NCBI GenBank assembly: GCA_037130455.1
Contig: JBAXSZ010000005.1
Location: 11,868-75,867 of the forward strand
From: CAIMZW01 sp037130455
GTDB lineage: Bacteria > Actinomycetota > Actinomycetes > Nanopelagicales > Nanopelagicaceae
Reading direction: 5' to 3'
DNA: 64,000 nt
Shown here: in pieces, positions 16,156-25,273 of the stretch
Position numbering within the stretch: the first letter of the stretch is position 1
Layout: every line of letters begins with the position of its first letter
Notes under the pieces: generated by a model
Seen by the model: the letters and a program-made list of their open reading frames with translations, nothing else
Told to the model about the DNA's origin: nothing
Databases searched by the model: none
Translations under genes and position numbers: made by a program

Positions 16156-17046
16156 CTAGGAAACCTGATGAGAAGTTGCCAATGCTACCAGTTGAGCGAC
16201 AACATCTTCGACCTGAGAATTCACCAAGGTATGGTCAAATTCGGTCGCAGCGGCCATTTCGGCGGCACCGAGCGCCAATCGTGCGGCTTGGCGTTCAGCG
16301 CTATCGCTTCCACGTGCGGCTAAGCGGTTTTGGAGTTCTTCCCAAGAAGGAGGAGCAATGAAGATGAGAAGAGCTGATGGGTCTGCCGAGCGAACTTGGC
16401 GAGCCCCTTCGATCTCAATTTCAAGGAGAACATGCTTTCCAATTGCCCGCCACTCTTGGATAGGGTGTTTTGGAGTCCCATATCGGGCGCCGGCAAATTC
16501 GGCCCACTCCAGAAACTCCCCGGCCGCTACCATCTGCGTGAATTTCTGCTCAGAAAGAAAAAAATAATCGACCCCGTTGCTTTCTGAAGCACGAGGAGCT
16601 CGTGTCGTTGCAGAAACGCTCACCCAAAATCTAGGGTCAGTACGTAAGGCACTGGTGATAGTGCTCTTCCCGACTCCGCCTGGACCTGACATCACAATGA
16701 GTAAACCTGGCGGGGTATCAACCTTTAACAATGCACTCTCTTTTCCTAATGCCAGCAGCTGATGCCTGCCTAAGCCACCAAGTCTACGCGATGGTGAAAT
16801 AGCATTTCGAACCATGATTGTCTCGCAGCGAGTAGGACCTATGCCAGCTACTGCGGAAAGTAACTCTTTTACCCGCATCCGTTGGATCGCTTGCCTTGGA
16901 TCATTAAGAATTTGAAAGAACGAGAGCTTTCCTGCCGACAAACCTTCTTTGACTTCTGCCCGTGTCCTTCTGCTCAGGGCCGCATTGGCTACCGCTTTGG
17001 CGCGCACTTCTGCCGAAATCTTTGGTGGAAGAAAACTAGAGCTCAT
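16156..17046 (-). CDS. gmk: Fused actinobacterial IHF (mIHF) - guanylate kinase
   Basis: One open frame of 296 residues joins two proteins that are separate neighbours (mihF, gmk) in Mycobacterium. Residues 5-105 match mIHF, a nucleoid protein: a basic helix with RRTRAEVKEGL, MRVKELLSAVAGIG, the helix-two-turn-helix AGIGPTRCETIM, and RRLGGLGRHQ. After about ten linking residues, guanylate kinase (about 113-296) follows with Walker A GPGGVGKST at 121-129, ATTRAPRASE, the GMP-binding region VDYFF...GEFLEWAEFAGARYGT, and EIEIEGARQVR. It converts GMP to GDP. The start is two bases after the pyrF stop. An internal TTG behind GGAAAAGAGAG could also give free kinase. rpoZ follows. Confidence 0.93.
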   Translation of the reverse strand: MSSSFLPPKISAEVRAKAVANAALSRRTRAEVKEGLSAGKLSFFQILNDPRQAIQRMRVKELLSAVAGIGPTRCETIMVRNAISPSRRLGGLGRHQLLALGKESALLKVDTPPGLLIVMSGPGGVGKSTITSALRTDPRFWVSVSATTRAPRASESNGVDYFFLSEQKFTQMVAAGEFLEWAEFAGARYGTPKHPIQEWRAIGKHVLLEIEIEGARQVRSADPSALLIFIAPPSWEELQNRLAARGSDSAERQAARLALGAAEMAAATEFDHTLVNSQVEDVVAQLVALATSHQVS

Positions 17047-17048
17047 TA

Positions 17049-17768
17049 CTATTTTGAGGGTCCATTTGTAGGCTCTATTAGAGAGTTCGCAATCTTTCGC
17101 GCAGCGACCCTCATTGCCTCAGGAGATTCTTTCCAATAATTAGTGATGGGGCGCCCGATGACCACAAAATTGGCCCCAAGAGATATCGCTTGTTCCGGTG
17201 TCATGGTCCGCTTTTGATCTGCAGCATCTGCGCCAACTGGTCGAACACCAGGGGTTATCAATTCAATCGTGGGAGGAACTACTGCTCTAATGGCGGCGAC
17301 CTCATTGGGCGAGCAGACTATCGATCGGGCGCCGGATGCGACGGCTAGTTGAGCCAAATTGACCGCCGATGCTACGGGTCCCTGAGCAAAACCGATCTGG
17401 TGAAGGTCTACTTCGTTGAGGGAAGTTAGAATCGTAACTGCTGTTATGGAAATTTCCGGAACCGCAGAAACAGCAGCAGAAATCATTTCGGATCCACCAG
17501 AGGCATGTACCGTCAGAAATCTCGGTGCGATCGTTGCAATCGACTTTGTGGCCGCAGACACAGTGTTTGGAATGTCATGCAGTTTAAGATCAAGAAATAG
17601 TTCGAAATCCCCAACGCTTCGCAGACTGTCAATTCCCGATTTTCCAAACTTGAGAAAAAATTCCAAACCGACTTTGTATATGGAAACGCTCTCAGAAGTT
17701 ACCTCAATCCAATTGCGGGCAACGTCCAACTCATCTGTATCAAGAGCCAGAATAATTTGCGACCTCAC
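17049..17768 (-). CDS. pyrF: Orotidine 5'-phosphate decarboxylase, type 1
   Basis: Last step of UMP synthesis. The 239-residue TIM barrel has the catalytic DLKLHDIPNTV motif (Asp-Lys-Asp array) of the short type 1 enzymes, and TPGVRPVG plus the VIGRPIT phosphate-binding end. Mycobacterium uses the longer type 2 enzyme at the same place in its operon, so this version differs from that relative. The GTG start is 30 bases after pyrD. It is followed after two bases by the mIHF-gmk gene. Confidence 0.95.
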   Translation of the reverse strand: MRSQIILALDTDELDVARNWIEVTSESVSIYKVGLEFFLKFGKSGIDSLRSVGDFELFLDLKLHDIPNTVSAATKSIATIAPRFLTVHASGGSEMISAAVSAVPEISITAVTILTSLNEVDLHQIGFAQGPVASAVNLAQLAVASGARSIVCSPNEVAAIRAVVPPTIELITPGVRPVGADAADQKRTMTPEQAISLGANFVVIGRPITNYWKESPEAMRVAARKIANSLIEPTNGPSK

Positions 17769-17798
17769 TTAGTTCCCTCTCTTCATACTATTGCCCAC

Positions 17799-18728
17799 TC
17801 ACGAATCTCTGTGCGCAAATCCAATGGCTTCCTCTGTAGTCGAAAAGCCTTTCTCAACTAAAAGATCGCGCAGTTCATTCTTGACCTTGATCGCCGCCAA
17901 CGGATTTCCAAAAGTTGCCGTACCAATCGAAACAGCAGAAGCGCCCGCCAAAATCAGTTCCAATGCATCTCTGCCAGACGCCACACCGCCCATTCCTAAA
18001 ATACTTAACTGAGGCAAACGTTGGTGAACTTGATAAATTGCCCGAACTGCCACCGGTCGAATCGCCGGGCCAGATAATCCTCCGGTTTTTCCGGCCAATT
18101 TCGGTTTCATGGTGTTGGTATCAATCACCATTCCGAGCAAAGTATTAATTAGGGCAACACCGGAAGCGCCAGCTGAATGCACGCTTTCAGCGATGTCTGC
18201 AATGTTGGTTACATCCGGGGAAAGTTTTGCAATCAACGGAACGCGCAAATTAAGATTGGTTTTAACGGCATTGACTGCGGCATATGCAGTATCGGTGTGA
18301 CAGGAAAATACCTGTCCGCGATTTTCTACGTTCGGGCAAGAAATATTAATTTCGATAGCAGAGATGCCGGGGATTCCATCGAGCTTCTTTGCTAACAAGG
18401 CATAATCTTCCACGCTTTCGCCAGCGATGCTAATCACTATGGTTGCATTTTGGGATTTGAGCCATGGAATATCATCCGCTAAGAAATGGTCAATTCCAGG
18501 TCCTTGTAATCCGATCGAATTCAGCATCCCGCTAGGTGTCTCAGCCATTCTGGGAGTCGCTCGGCCAGATCGTGGTTTCATCATGATCGATTTTGTAACA
18601 ATTCCACCAAGCTCTTCCAAGGCGAAGAACTGAGCTAATTCCTTCCCAGATCCAGCGCAACCGCTGGCGGTGAATATGGGGTTAGAAAAGCGCTTCCCTC
18701 CTATTTGGGTAGAAAAATCAAAGCTCAT
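17799..18728 (-). CDS. pyrD: Dihydroorotate dehydrogenase class 1B, catalytic subunit
   Basis: Oxidises dihydroorotate to orotate with FMN. The start chosen is the ATG at 18728, forming an ATGA overlap with the pyrK stop; a longer frame adds four residues (MGRA). It has about 309 residues. The motif INISCPNVE carries the catalytic Cys of class 1 enzymes (class 2 uses Ser), and GGVASGRDALE and SIGTATF bind FMN phosphate. The coupled pyrK makes it class 1B, which passes electrons to NAD. Mycobacterium and Streptomyces typically have a membrane class 2 enzyme encoded elsewhere. Confidence 0.94.
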   Translation of the reverse strand: MSFDFSTQIGGKRFSNPIFTASGCAGSGKELAQFFALEELGGIVTKSIMMKPRSGRATPRMAETPSGMLNSIGLQGPGIDHFLADDIPWLKSQNATIVISIAGESVEDYALLAKKLDGIPGISAIEINISCPNVENRGQVFSCHTDTAYAAVNAVKTNLNLRVPLIAKLSPDVTNIADIAESVHSAGASGVALINTLLGMVIDTNTMKPKLAGKTGGLSGPAIRPVAVRAIYQVHQRLPQLSILGMGGVASGRDALELILAGASAVSIGTATFGNPLAAIKVKNELRDLLVEKGFSTTEEAIGFAHRDS

Positions 18729-19576
18729 AGCTCGCCCCACGTACCCTCAGGAATTTTGCCATTGGTATTCCAAATAACGCTCTCGCTGTTCACCACAGGA
18801 CCTTCGATACAGCTTCGTTGCATTTTAATAACGCCATCTTCGTCTTTCATGGGAATCACGCAGGTCATGCACACACCAATACCGCAAGCCATGGATTCCT
18901 CTACTGCACATTGATGGGGAATCTGCATGAACGCGGCAATCTCGGAAATTGCGGCGAGCATTCCCATGGGACCGCACGAATAGATAACTTCAATATTATT
19001 TTTCTCAATAATCTCTGGAAGAAATTCGCTGACTCTTCCGTGTAGTCCAGCGCTTCCGTCATCGGTCGTGATGGTCATAGAATTTACCGAACGTTTGCCC
19101 TCTATAGGAGCATAGATTTTCGCGGCAGAACTTGCTCCCAAAACCATATCGACCCGGGAACCTCGATTTTTCAAAACTTCGGCAAGTCCAAATAATGGCG
19201 CCGAACCGTATCCCCCACCAACGAGCAGCGCCCGAACGTTCTCCGTCGGGATACCGAATGATGTTCCTAGCGGACCGACCAAATCCACCTTAAAGCCGTT
19301 GGGAAGTGATGTCAGCCATTTGCTTCCACCTCCGTGCGGGGCGACAACCAGTTCCAGTAATCCGCCGATATGAGTTTTTGCACTGGCGCGATGTACGGCG
19401 AAAGCTCTACGCAAAATCATCGAAGAGGCTTCCCCTCCGACAGAGACTGCAACAAAATTTCCAGGTCTTACATAAGCGGCAAGATCTCCAACTTCAAAAA
19501 CCATATGATGGTAAGTGCCGACTCTCTTATTGCTGACAATTTCGGCGGCTATTTTTCTGGCGTGTTTATTGATCAT
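18725..19576 (-). CDS. pyrK: Dihydroorotate dehydrogenase electron transfer subunit
   Basis: Ferredoxin-reductase-like partner of PyrD with FAD and a 2Fe-2S cluster. The N-terminal FAD domain has PGNFVAVSV and ILRRAFAVHR. The NAD domain has LVGGGYGSAPLFGLAEVL. The C-terminal cluster site has cysteines in MACGIGVCMTCVIP and QRSCIEGPV, the C-x4-C-x2-C-x(n)-C pattern of PyrK. The ATG at 19576 forms an ATGA overlap with carB; an in-frame start four codons earlier is less likely. About 283 residues, slightly longer than the usual 250-270. Confidence 0.94.
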   Translation of the reverse strand: MINKHARKIAAEIVSNKRVGTYHHMVFEVGDLAAYVRPGNFVAVSVGGEASSMILRRAFAVHRASAKTHIGGLLELVVAPHGGGSKWLTSLPNGFKVDLVGPLGTSFGIPTENVRALLVGGGYGSAPLFGLAEVLKNRGSRVDMVLGASSAAKIYAPIEGKRSVNSMTITTDDGSAGLHGRVSEFLPEIIEKNNIEVIYSCGPMGMLAAISEIAAFMQIPHQCAVEESMACGIGVCMTCVIPMKDEDGVIKMQRSCIEGPVVNSESVIWNTNGKIPEGTWGEL

Positions 19577-22500
19577 CTTAGTAACCACTCTTGTAAGGAG
19601 TTGATTGAGAAATCCTTCACATGAAGTTCATTAATTCCGGCAGCAGCGGCCTTGAAGCCGGCGATGGTCGTGATGCAAGGAATTGATCGCTGGACAGCTG
19701 CTGTCCTAATCAGCCAACCATCCTGTCGAGTGCCGCGCCCAAGTGGGGTATTAATAACCAGGTTCACTTCTCCGGAATTAATGATTTCCAAAGCTGACCT
19801 ACGGCCATCATAGGTTTCTCTTTCGGAGTGCTTTCGGACTTGAATTGAATAAATCCCGTTCTCATTTAAGAAGTTATGCGTACCAGCGGTTGTAAAGATA
19901 AGGAAACCTAATGAGTGCAACATACGAATCGGCTCGAGCGCACCCAATTTGTCACGGTTGGACAAGGAGAGAAAGACCGAACCTTTGCGAGGGAGTGCTC
20001 CGAAAGCAGCACTTTGGCTCTTTGAATATGCTTCGCCAAAGGTCGTAGCGATACCCATGACTTCACCAGTAGATCGCATTTCTGGACCAAGTACGGAATC
20101 CACACCCATCCCATCAATTCTTCGGAATCGATTCCACGGCAAAACCGCTTCCTTTACCGAAATTCCATGAGCGACACCATCACCAAATTCAGGGAGAAAC
20201 TTCTTCTCTCGCAACTGCGAAATGGTCAGCCCTGTTGCAATAAGCGCTGCTGCTTTTGCAAGAGGATTTCCAGTGGCTTTAGAGACAAAAGGAACAGTTC
20301 GTGAAGCCCGTGGGTTAGCCTCCAAAACATAGAGTCTTGTGACACCCTGGGAATCTTTAGCTATTGCAAACTGAATATTAATCAACCCGCGGACACCGAC
20401 ATTGGTAGCAATCGTTTCAGTAGCGGAACGGATCGCGTGATGCATCTCTGAACCAATAGAAGTACTTGGCAATACGCAAGCAGAATCACCAGAATGAATT
20501 CCAGCCTCTTCAATATGCTCCATAACGCCGGCTAAGAAAAGCTCATGGCCGTCATAAAGTGCGTCAACATCGATTTCAATTGCATCATCAAGAAAACGGT
20601 CAATCAATACCGGATGGTTTGGAGTGATTTCTGTAGCCCGTTCAATGAATCCTTCCAAAGATTCATCGTCGTAAACAATCTCCATTCCACGACCACCTAA
20701 TACGAAGGAAGGTCTCACCAAAACTGGATAACTCAGGCGGTGGGCAATTTCCAAAGATTCAGCATAGGAATAGGCCATTCCGAATTGTGGCGCCAAGAGA
20801 TTGTTCTTTCGTAAAATTTCGCCAAATGCGCCGCGTTCTTCCGCCAGGTCAATTGCATCAGGGCTAGTTCCCAAAATTGTGACTCCAGCCTCCATAAGTC
20901 CACGAGCAAGTCCTAAGGGAGTTTGTCCTCCTAGTTGGGCAATCACCCCGACAATGGGACCAGCAAGTGATTCAGCGTGAATTACTTCCAAGACATCTTC
21001 TAAGGTGAGAGGTTCGAAATAAAGTCGATCCGAAGTGTCGTAGTCCGTGGAGACTGTCTCAGGGTTGCAATTAATCATGATGGTTTCGTAGCCAGCCTCT
21101 TTCAAGGCATACGCTGCATGGACACAGGAATAATCGAATTCAACTCCCTGACCAATTCGATTAGGACCACTACCAAGGATAATTACGGCTGGCTTAAGGC
21201 GCGGAAGTACTTCATTCTCCATGTCATAGCTGGAGTAGTGATAAGGAGTATGCGCTTCAAATTCCGCAGCGCAAGTATCTACAGTTTTAAAAACTGGACG
21301 GACTCCATGCCGGATTCGAATGGTGCGAACCTCCGCTTCGGATAAACCTGACAATTCCGATATTTGCGAGTCGGAGAAGCCGTTACTTTTCGCCTTTCGC
21401 AAAACGTCAACATTTAAATCACCGGAGTGCGCAATCTCTTTCGCAACGGAGTTGATGATTTGGATTTGCGACAAAAACCAAGGATCAATCTTAGTTAACG
21501 CATGAACCTCTTCCAAAGTGGAACCAAGAAATAATGATTTCTGTACTTGTTGCAAGCGATACTCAGTTGGAATGCCGATATTTTCTAGTAGCCACGGCAA
21601 CTCTTCAATTGAACCGACCCAGGAAAACGACATGCCTTTCTTCTCAACCGAGCGAAGTGCTTTCTGTAGCGCCTCAGTAAAACTACGACCTATCGCCATT
21701 GCCTCGCCCACACTTTTCATTGTGGTTGTTAAACGATGATCTGCTTCCGGAAACTTTTCGAAGGCGAATCTAGGCACTTTGACCACGACGTAATCCAAAG
21801 TTGGTTCAAATGAAGCTGGGGTCGACTTGGTGATGTCATTTTGAATTTCATCCAAAGTGTATCCAATCGCTAATTTGGTAGCGATCTTGGCAATTGGAAA
21901 TCCCGTTGCCTTGGAGGCAAGTGCTGAGGATCTTGAGACTCTTGGATTCATCTCAATCACAATGATCCTGCCATCGTGGGGATTGACCGCAAACTGGATG
22001 TTGCAACCGCCAGTGGCAACGCCTACTTCTCTAATAATATCGATCGACAAGTCTCGAAGTTTTTGATACTCCACATCTGTCAACGTCAGTGCTGGTGCAA
22101 CGGTGATGGAATCGCCAGTGTGCACTCCCATAGGATCAATATTTTCAATACTGCAAACAATCACCACATTATCTTTGTGGTCGCGCATAACTTCGAGCTC
22201 AAATTCCTTCCAACCAATAATGGATTCCTCAAGCAGTACTTCAGTTGTTGGGCTGTGACGCAATCCGGCTCCAGCGATCAACTCTAATTCGGCTTGGTTG
22301 TAAGCGATTCCAGACCCTAATCCACCCATGGTAAAGGAAGGTCTTACAACAACGGGATAGTGCAATTCTTCAACTGCAGCTATGCACTCTTCCATTGCAT
22401 GGCATATCGTCGAGCGCGTAGATTGGCCACCTATCTTTTCAACTATTCCTTTAAATACTTCACGGTCTTCACCGCGTTTGATGGCAGGAATATCGGCGCC

Positions 22501-22848
22501 GATTAGTCGGGTGTTGTACTTCTCCAATAAACCATTCTCGTAGAGACCCATGGCCGCGTTAAGAGCAGTTTGACCGCCCAAAGTTGCCAATACCGCAGAA
22601 GGACGTTCCTTCGCCAATATCTTTTCAATAATTTCGGTGGTAATCGGTTCCACATAAGTTGCATCGGCAAATTCTGGGTCGGTCATGATTGTCGCTGGAT
22701 TGGAATTAATAAGGATTACTCGAATACCTTCAGCTTTAAGAACACGACAGGCTTGAGTTCCCGAATAATCGAACTCACAGGCCTGGCCAATAACGATCGG
22801 CCCGCTGCCAATGACTAAAACGCTTTCGATGCTCATGTCTCTAGGCAT
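19573..22848 (-). CDS. carB: Carbamoyl-phosphate synthase large subunit
   Basis: Makes carbamoyl phosphate from bicarbonate, ATP and ammonia supplied by CarA. At 1091 residues it has the usual duplicated ATP-grasp layout: the first half starts with VLVIGSGPIVIGQACEFDYSG and the second with VIILGSGPNRIGQGVEFDYSC. The C-terminal MGS-like allosteric domain (after about 935) contains FTTAGTHNFL and VNTPLGR. The start at 22848 overlaps carA by eight bases (ATGCCTAG); MSIESV at 22836 is the alternative. pyrK follows with ATGA coupling. Confidence 0.98.
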   Translation of the reverse strand: MPRDMSIESVLVIGSGPIVIGQACEFDYSGTQACRVLKAEGIRVILINSNPATIMTDPEFADATYVEPITTEIIEKILAKERPSAVLATLGGQTALNAAMGLYENGLLEKYNTRLIGADIPAIKRGEDREVFKGIVEKIGGQSTRSTICHAMEECIAAVEELHYPVVVRPSFTMGGLGSGIAYNQAELELIAGAGLRHSPTTEVLLEESIIGWKEFELEVMRDHKDNVVIVCSIENIDPMGVHTGDSITVAPALTLTDVEYQKLRDLSIDIIREVGVATGGCNIQFAVNPHDGRIIVIEMNPRVSRSSALASKATGFPIAKIATKLAIGYTLDEIQNDITKSTPASFEPTLDYVVVKVPRFAFEKFPEADHRLTTTMKSVGEAMAIGRSFTEALQKALRSVEKKGMSFSWVGSIEELPWLLENIGIPTEYRLQQVQKSLFLGSTLEEVHALTKIDPWFLSQIQIINSVAKEIAHSGDLNVDVLRKAKSNGFSDSQISELSGLSEAEVRTIRIRHGVRPVFKTVDTCAAEFEAHTPYHYSSYDMENEVLPRLKPAVIILGSGPNRIGQGVEFDYSCVHAAYALKEAGYETIMINCNPETVSTDYDTSDRLYFEPLTLEDVLEVIHAESLAGPIVGVIAQLGGQTPLGLARGLMEAGVTILGTSPDAIDLAEERGAFGEILRKNNLLAPQFGMAYSYAESLEIAHRLSYPVLVRPSFVLGGRGMEIVYDDESLEGFIERATEITPNHPVLIDRFLDDAIEIDVDALYDGHELFLAGVMEHIEEAGIHSGDSACVLPSTSIGSEMHHAIRSATETIATNVGVRGLINIQFAIAKDSQGVTRLYVLEANPRASRTVPFVSKATGNPLAKAAALIATGLTISQLREKKFLPEFGDGVAHGISVKEAVLPWNRFRRIDGMGVDSVLGPEMRSTGEVMGIATTFGEAYSKSQSAAFGALPRKGSVFLSLSNRDKLGALEPIRMLHSLGFLIFTTAGTHNFLNENGIYSIQVRKHSERETYDGRRSALEIINSGEVNLVINTPLGRGTRQDGWLIRTAAVQRSIPCITTIAGFKAAAAGINELHVKDFSINSLQEWLLR

Positions 22849-23980
22849 GGGATCCAGCTTTCTTAGTCGATGATTTATGCATGAGATCTACAAAATGGTC
22901 GAAGAGGTAAGTAGCATCGTGTGGCCCAGCTGCGGCTTCCGGATGGTATTGCACGCTAAAAGCCGGATTTTCAATCAACTCCAAACCTTCTACAACGCCA
23001 TCGTTTAAACAAATGTGACTGACATAGCCAGACCCATAAACCGTGGAGAAGTTATTGGAAATTGGAGCTTTCACGGCAAAACCATGATTATGGGCCGTTA
23101 TCTCAACTTTCCTCGAATTAGTATTTTGTACCGGTTGATTGATGCCCCTATGTCCAAATGGCAACTTATAGGTGTCAAAACCCAGTGCTCGCCCTAATAT
23201 TTGATGACCAAAACAAATTCCAAATATCGGCATCTGTTCCAAGAGCAATGCCCGCACCAGCAGAACAATTTCGTTCATGGTGGATGGGTCACCTGGGCCA
23301 TTTGATAGAAATACTCCATCTGGGTTTATAGCCTTAATGTCATCGAGCGAGCTGGACAAAGGCATTACATGAACTTCGATTCCTCTTGCTGCCATCGCTC
23401 GCGGGGTGGCCGACTTAATTCCAAGGTCAAGTGCGGCAACAACGAATTGCGTTGCTACTCCCGCCGGAGGCTTAATCACATATTCCTTTGGCGTGGAAAC
23501 ATCAGCCGCAAGAAAGGCGCCAGCCATCTGAGGAGATTTTCGGACTCGAACAACCATTTCGTCGCGAGTGAGTTGCATATCTGAAAAGATTCCAACTCTC
23601 ATAGCGCCACGATCGCGCAAATGACGAGTTATGGCTCGAGTATCTACTCCTCTAATGCCAACAACTCCCGCTTCAATCAATGACTCTTCTAAACTCCTCT
23701 CCGAACGCCAATTGCTCGGTATGGGAGAAGGATTGCGTACAACAAATCCAGAAACCCAAATGCGTTCTGACTCTTCATCGTGATGATTCATTCCAGTATT
23801 GCCGATATGAGGAGAAGTCATAATTACGATCTGCTTGTAATAAGAAGGGTCCGTAAGAGTCTCCTGATATCCCGTCATGCCAGTGGAAAAGACTGCCTCT
23901 CCAAAAGTTTCACCAACTCCGGCCCAAGGTTCGCCCTCAAAAACAGCGCCATCGTCCAATACGAGATAAGCCTTACGCAT
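22841..23980 (-). CDS. carA: Carbamoyl-phosphate synthase small subunit
   Basis: Glutamine amidotransferase that feeds ammonia to CarB. The N-terminal domain has LVLDDGAVFEGEPWG-like sequence and TGMTGYQETLTDPSY. The class I glutaminase domain has FLSNGPGDPS, the catalytic Cys in FGICFGHQILGRALG, and the His-Glu pair in QYHPEAAAGPHD. About 379 residues from the ATG at 23980, which overlaps the pyrC stop by eight bases (ATGCGTAA). A further start three codons upstream is possible but is not favoured by the overlap. Confidence 0.97.
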   Translation of the reverse strand: MRKAYLVLDDGAVFEGEPWAGVGETFGEAVFSTGMTGYQETLTDPSYYKQIVIMTSPHIGNTGMNHHDEESERIWVSGFVVRNPSPIPSNWRSERSLEESLIEAGVVGIRGVDTRAITRHLRDRGAMRVGIFSDMQLTRDEMVVRVRKSPQMAGAFLAADVSTPKEYVIKPPAGVATQFVVAALDLGIKSATPRAMAARGIEVHVMPLSSSLDDIKAINPDGVFLSNGPGDPSTMNEIVLLVRALLLEQMPIFGICFGHQILGRALGFDTYKLPFGHRGINQPVQNTNSRKVEITAHNHGFAVKAPISNNFSTVYGSGYVSHICLNDGVVEGLELIENPAFSVQYHPEAAAGPHDATYLFDHFVDLMHKSSTKKAGSHA

Positions 23981-25271
23981 GTTTCGCACCTGCCACGGTT
24001 CCGTTATTCAAAACAATTTTGCCATTAAAGATCGTGTACTTAACTTTTGCCGAAAAGCTCATTCCGTGAAATGGAGTATTTTTACTTTTCGAACTCATCA
24101 TCTGTCGATCAACTTCCCATATTTCGTGTGGATTGACCACCACGAGATTGGCTTTCGAACCCACAGCAATCTCTTGACCATGTTCGGAATAGCGTGAGAT
24201 TTTCGCTGGAGCGATCGACATCCGATCCACCAAATCCACCCACGACATTAACCCCGTTTCAATCATTGTCTTGGCGACTATCGCGAGCGAAGTCTCAAGA
24301 CCAATCATGCCGAATGCGGCGGCTTGCCATTCACATTCCTTATCTTCGGTTGGATGAGGTGCATGATCTGTGGCAACGACATCTATGGTCCCATCGGCTA
24401 AGCCTTGACGAAGGGCGAGAACGTCAGCAGCAGTTCGTAAGGGTGGGTTGACTTTGTAAATTGGATCGTAACCGTAGACAGATTCGTCCGTGAGCAAAAG
24501 ATGATGGGGTGTAACTTCTGCCGTTACCTTTACACCGCGAGATTTTGCCCAGCGGACTAATTCAACTCCCCCAGCCGTTGTGAGATGGCAGATATGTAGG
24601 CGGCTACCCACATGTTCGGCCAACAAGATATCTCTGGCAATTATCGCTTCTTCGGCGATAGCTGGCCATCCGGTTAGACCAAGCAAGGAAGAGACAACAC
24701 CTTCATTCATTTGTGCGCCGACGGTGAGTCGAGGATCTTGGGCGTGTTGGGCGATGATTCCATCAAAAGTTTTAACGTACTCCAAGGCGCGGCGCATGAT
24801 CAAAGGATCGTCCACGCAATGGCCATCATCGCTAAAGATACGAACCTGTGCTACCGAAGAAGCCATCGCTCCCAACTCAGCTAATTGCAAACCCTGTTGA
24901 CCTTGAGTAACAGCGCCAATGGGGAAAACATCGCAGAGACCTGTTTCATGTCCTAGTCGAAGTATCTTCTCCACGACTCCGGCAGTATCTGCCACTGGAT
25001 TTGTATTGGCCATTGCTGATACTGCGGTGTAACCACCAGCTACTGCGGCCTTGGAACCAGTGAGGACGGTTTCTGAATCCTCTCTTCCCGGTTCGCGCAA
25101 ATGTGTATGCATATCGACCAAGCCAGGTAACAAGTAGTTTCCCTCGATATCAATTATCTCTTCTTCATTAGCAATGAGCGATATTCCTACTTCTTGAATA
25201 TGTTCCCCAGCAATTCTCACATCAACTAGCTGGCCGTTAGCAAGTTTTGCATTTTTTATCAGTAAAAACAC
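23973..25271 (-). CDS. pyrC: Dihydroorotase
   Basis: Zinc amidohydrolase closing carbamoyl aspartate to dihydroorotate. The 432 residues are of the class I (PyrC/AllB-like) length. The metal-binding GLVDMHTHLREPG motif comes after a short beta domain, followed by ITSS-like HICHLTTAGGVELV, TAEVTPHHLLL with metal His, and ATDHAPHPTEDK with the catalytic Asp. It lies two bases after pyrB and overlaps carA, within the pyr operon. Confidence 0.96.
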   Translation of the reverse strand: MFLLIKNAKLANGQLVDVRIAGEHIQEVGISLIANEEEIIDIEGNYLLPGLVDMHTHLREPGREDSETVLTGSKAAVAGGYTAVSAMANTNPVADTAGVVEKILRLGHETGLCDVFPIGAVTQGQQGLQLAELGAMASSVAQVRIFSDDGHCVDDPLIMRRALEYVKTFDGIIAQHAQDPRLTVGAQMNEGVVSSLLGLTGWPAIAEEAIIARDILLAEHVGSRLHICHLTTAGGVELVRWAKSRGVKVTAEVTPHHLLLTDESVYGYDPIYKVNPPLRTAADVLALRQGLADGTIDVVATDHAPHPTEDKECEWQAAAFGMIGLETSLAIVAKTMIETGLMSWVDLVDRMSIAPAKISRYSEHGQEIAVGSKANLVVVNPHEIWEVDRQMMSSKSKNTPFHGMSFSAKVKYTIFNGKIVLNNGTVAGAKHA

Positions 25272-25273
25272 GA

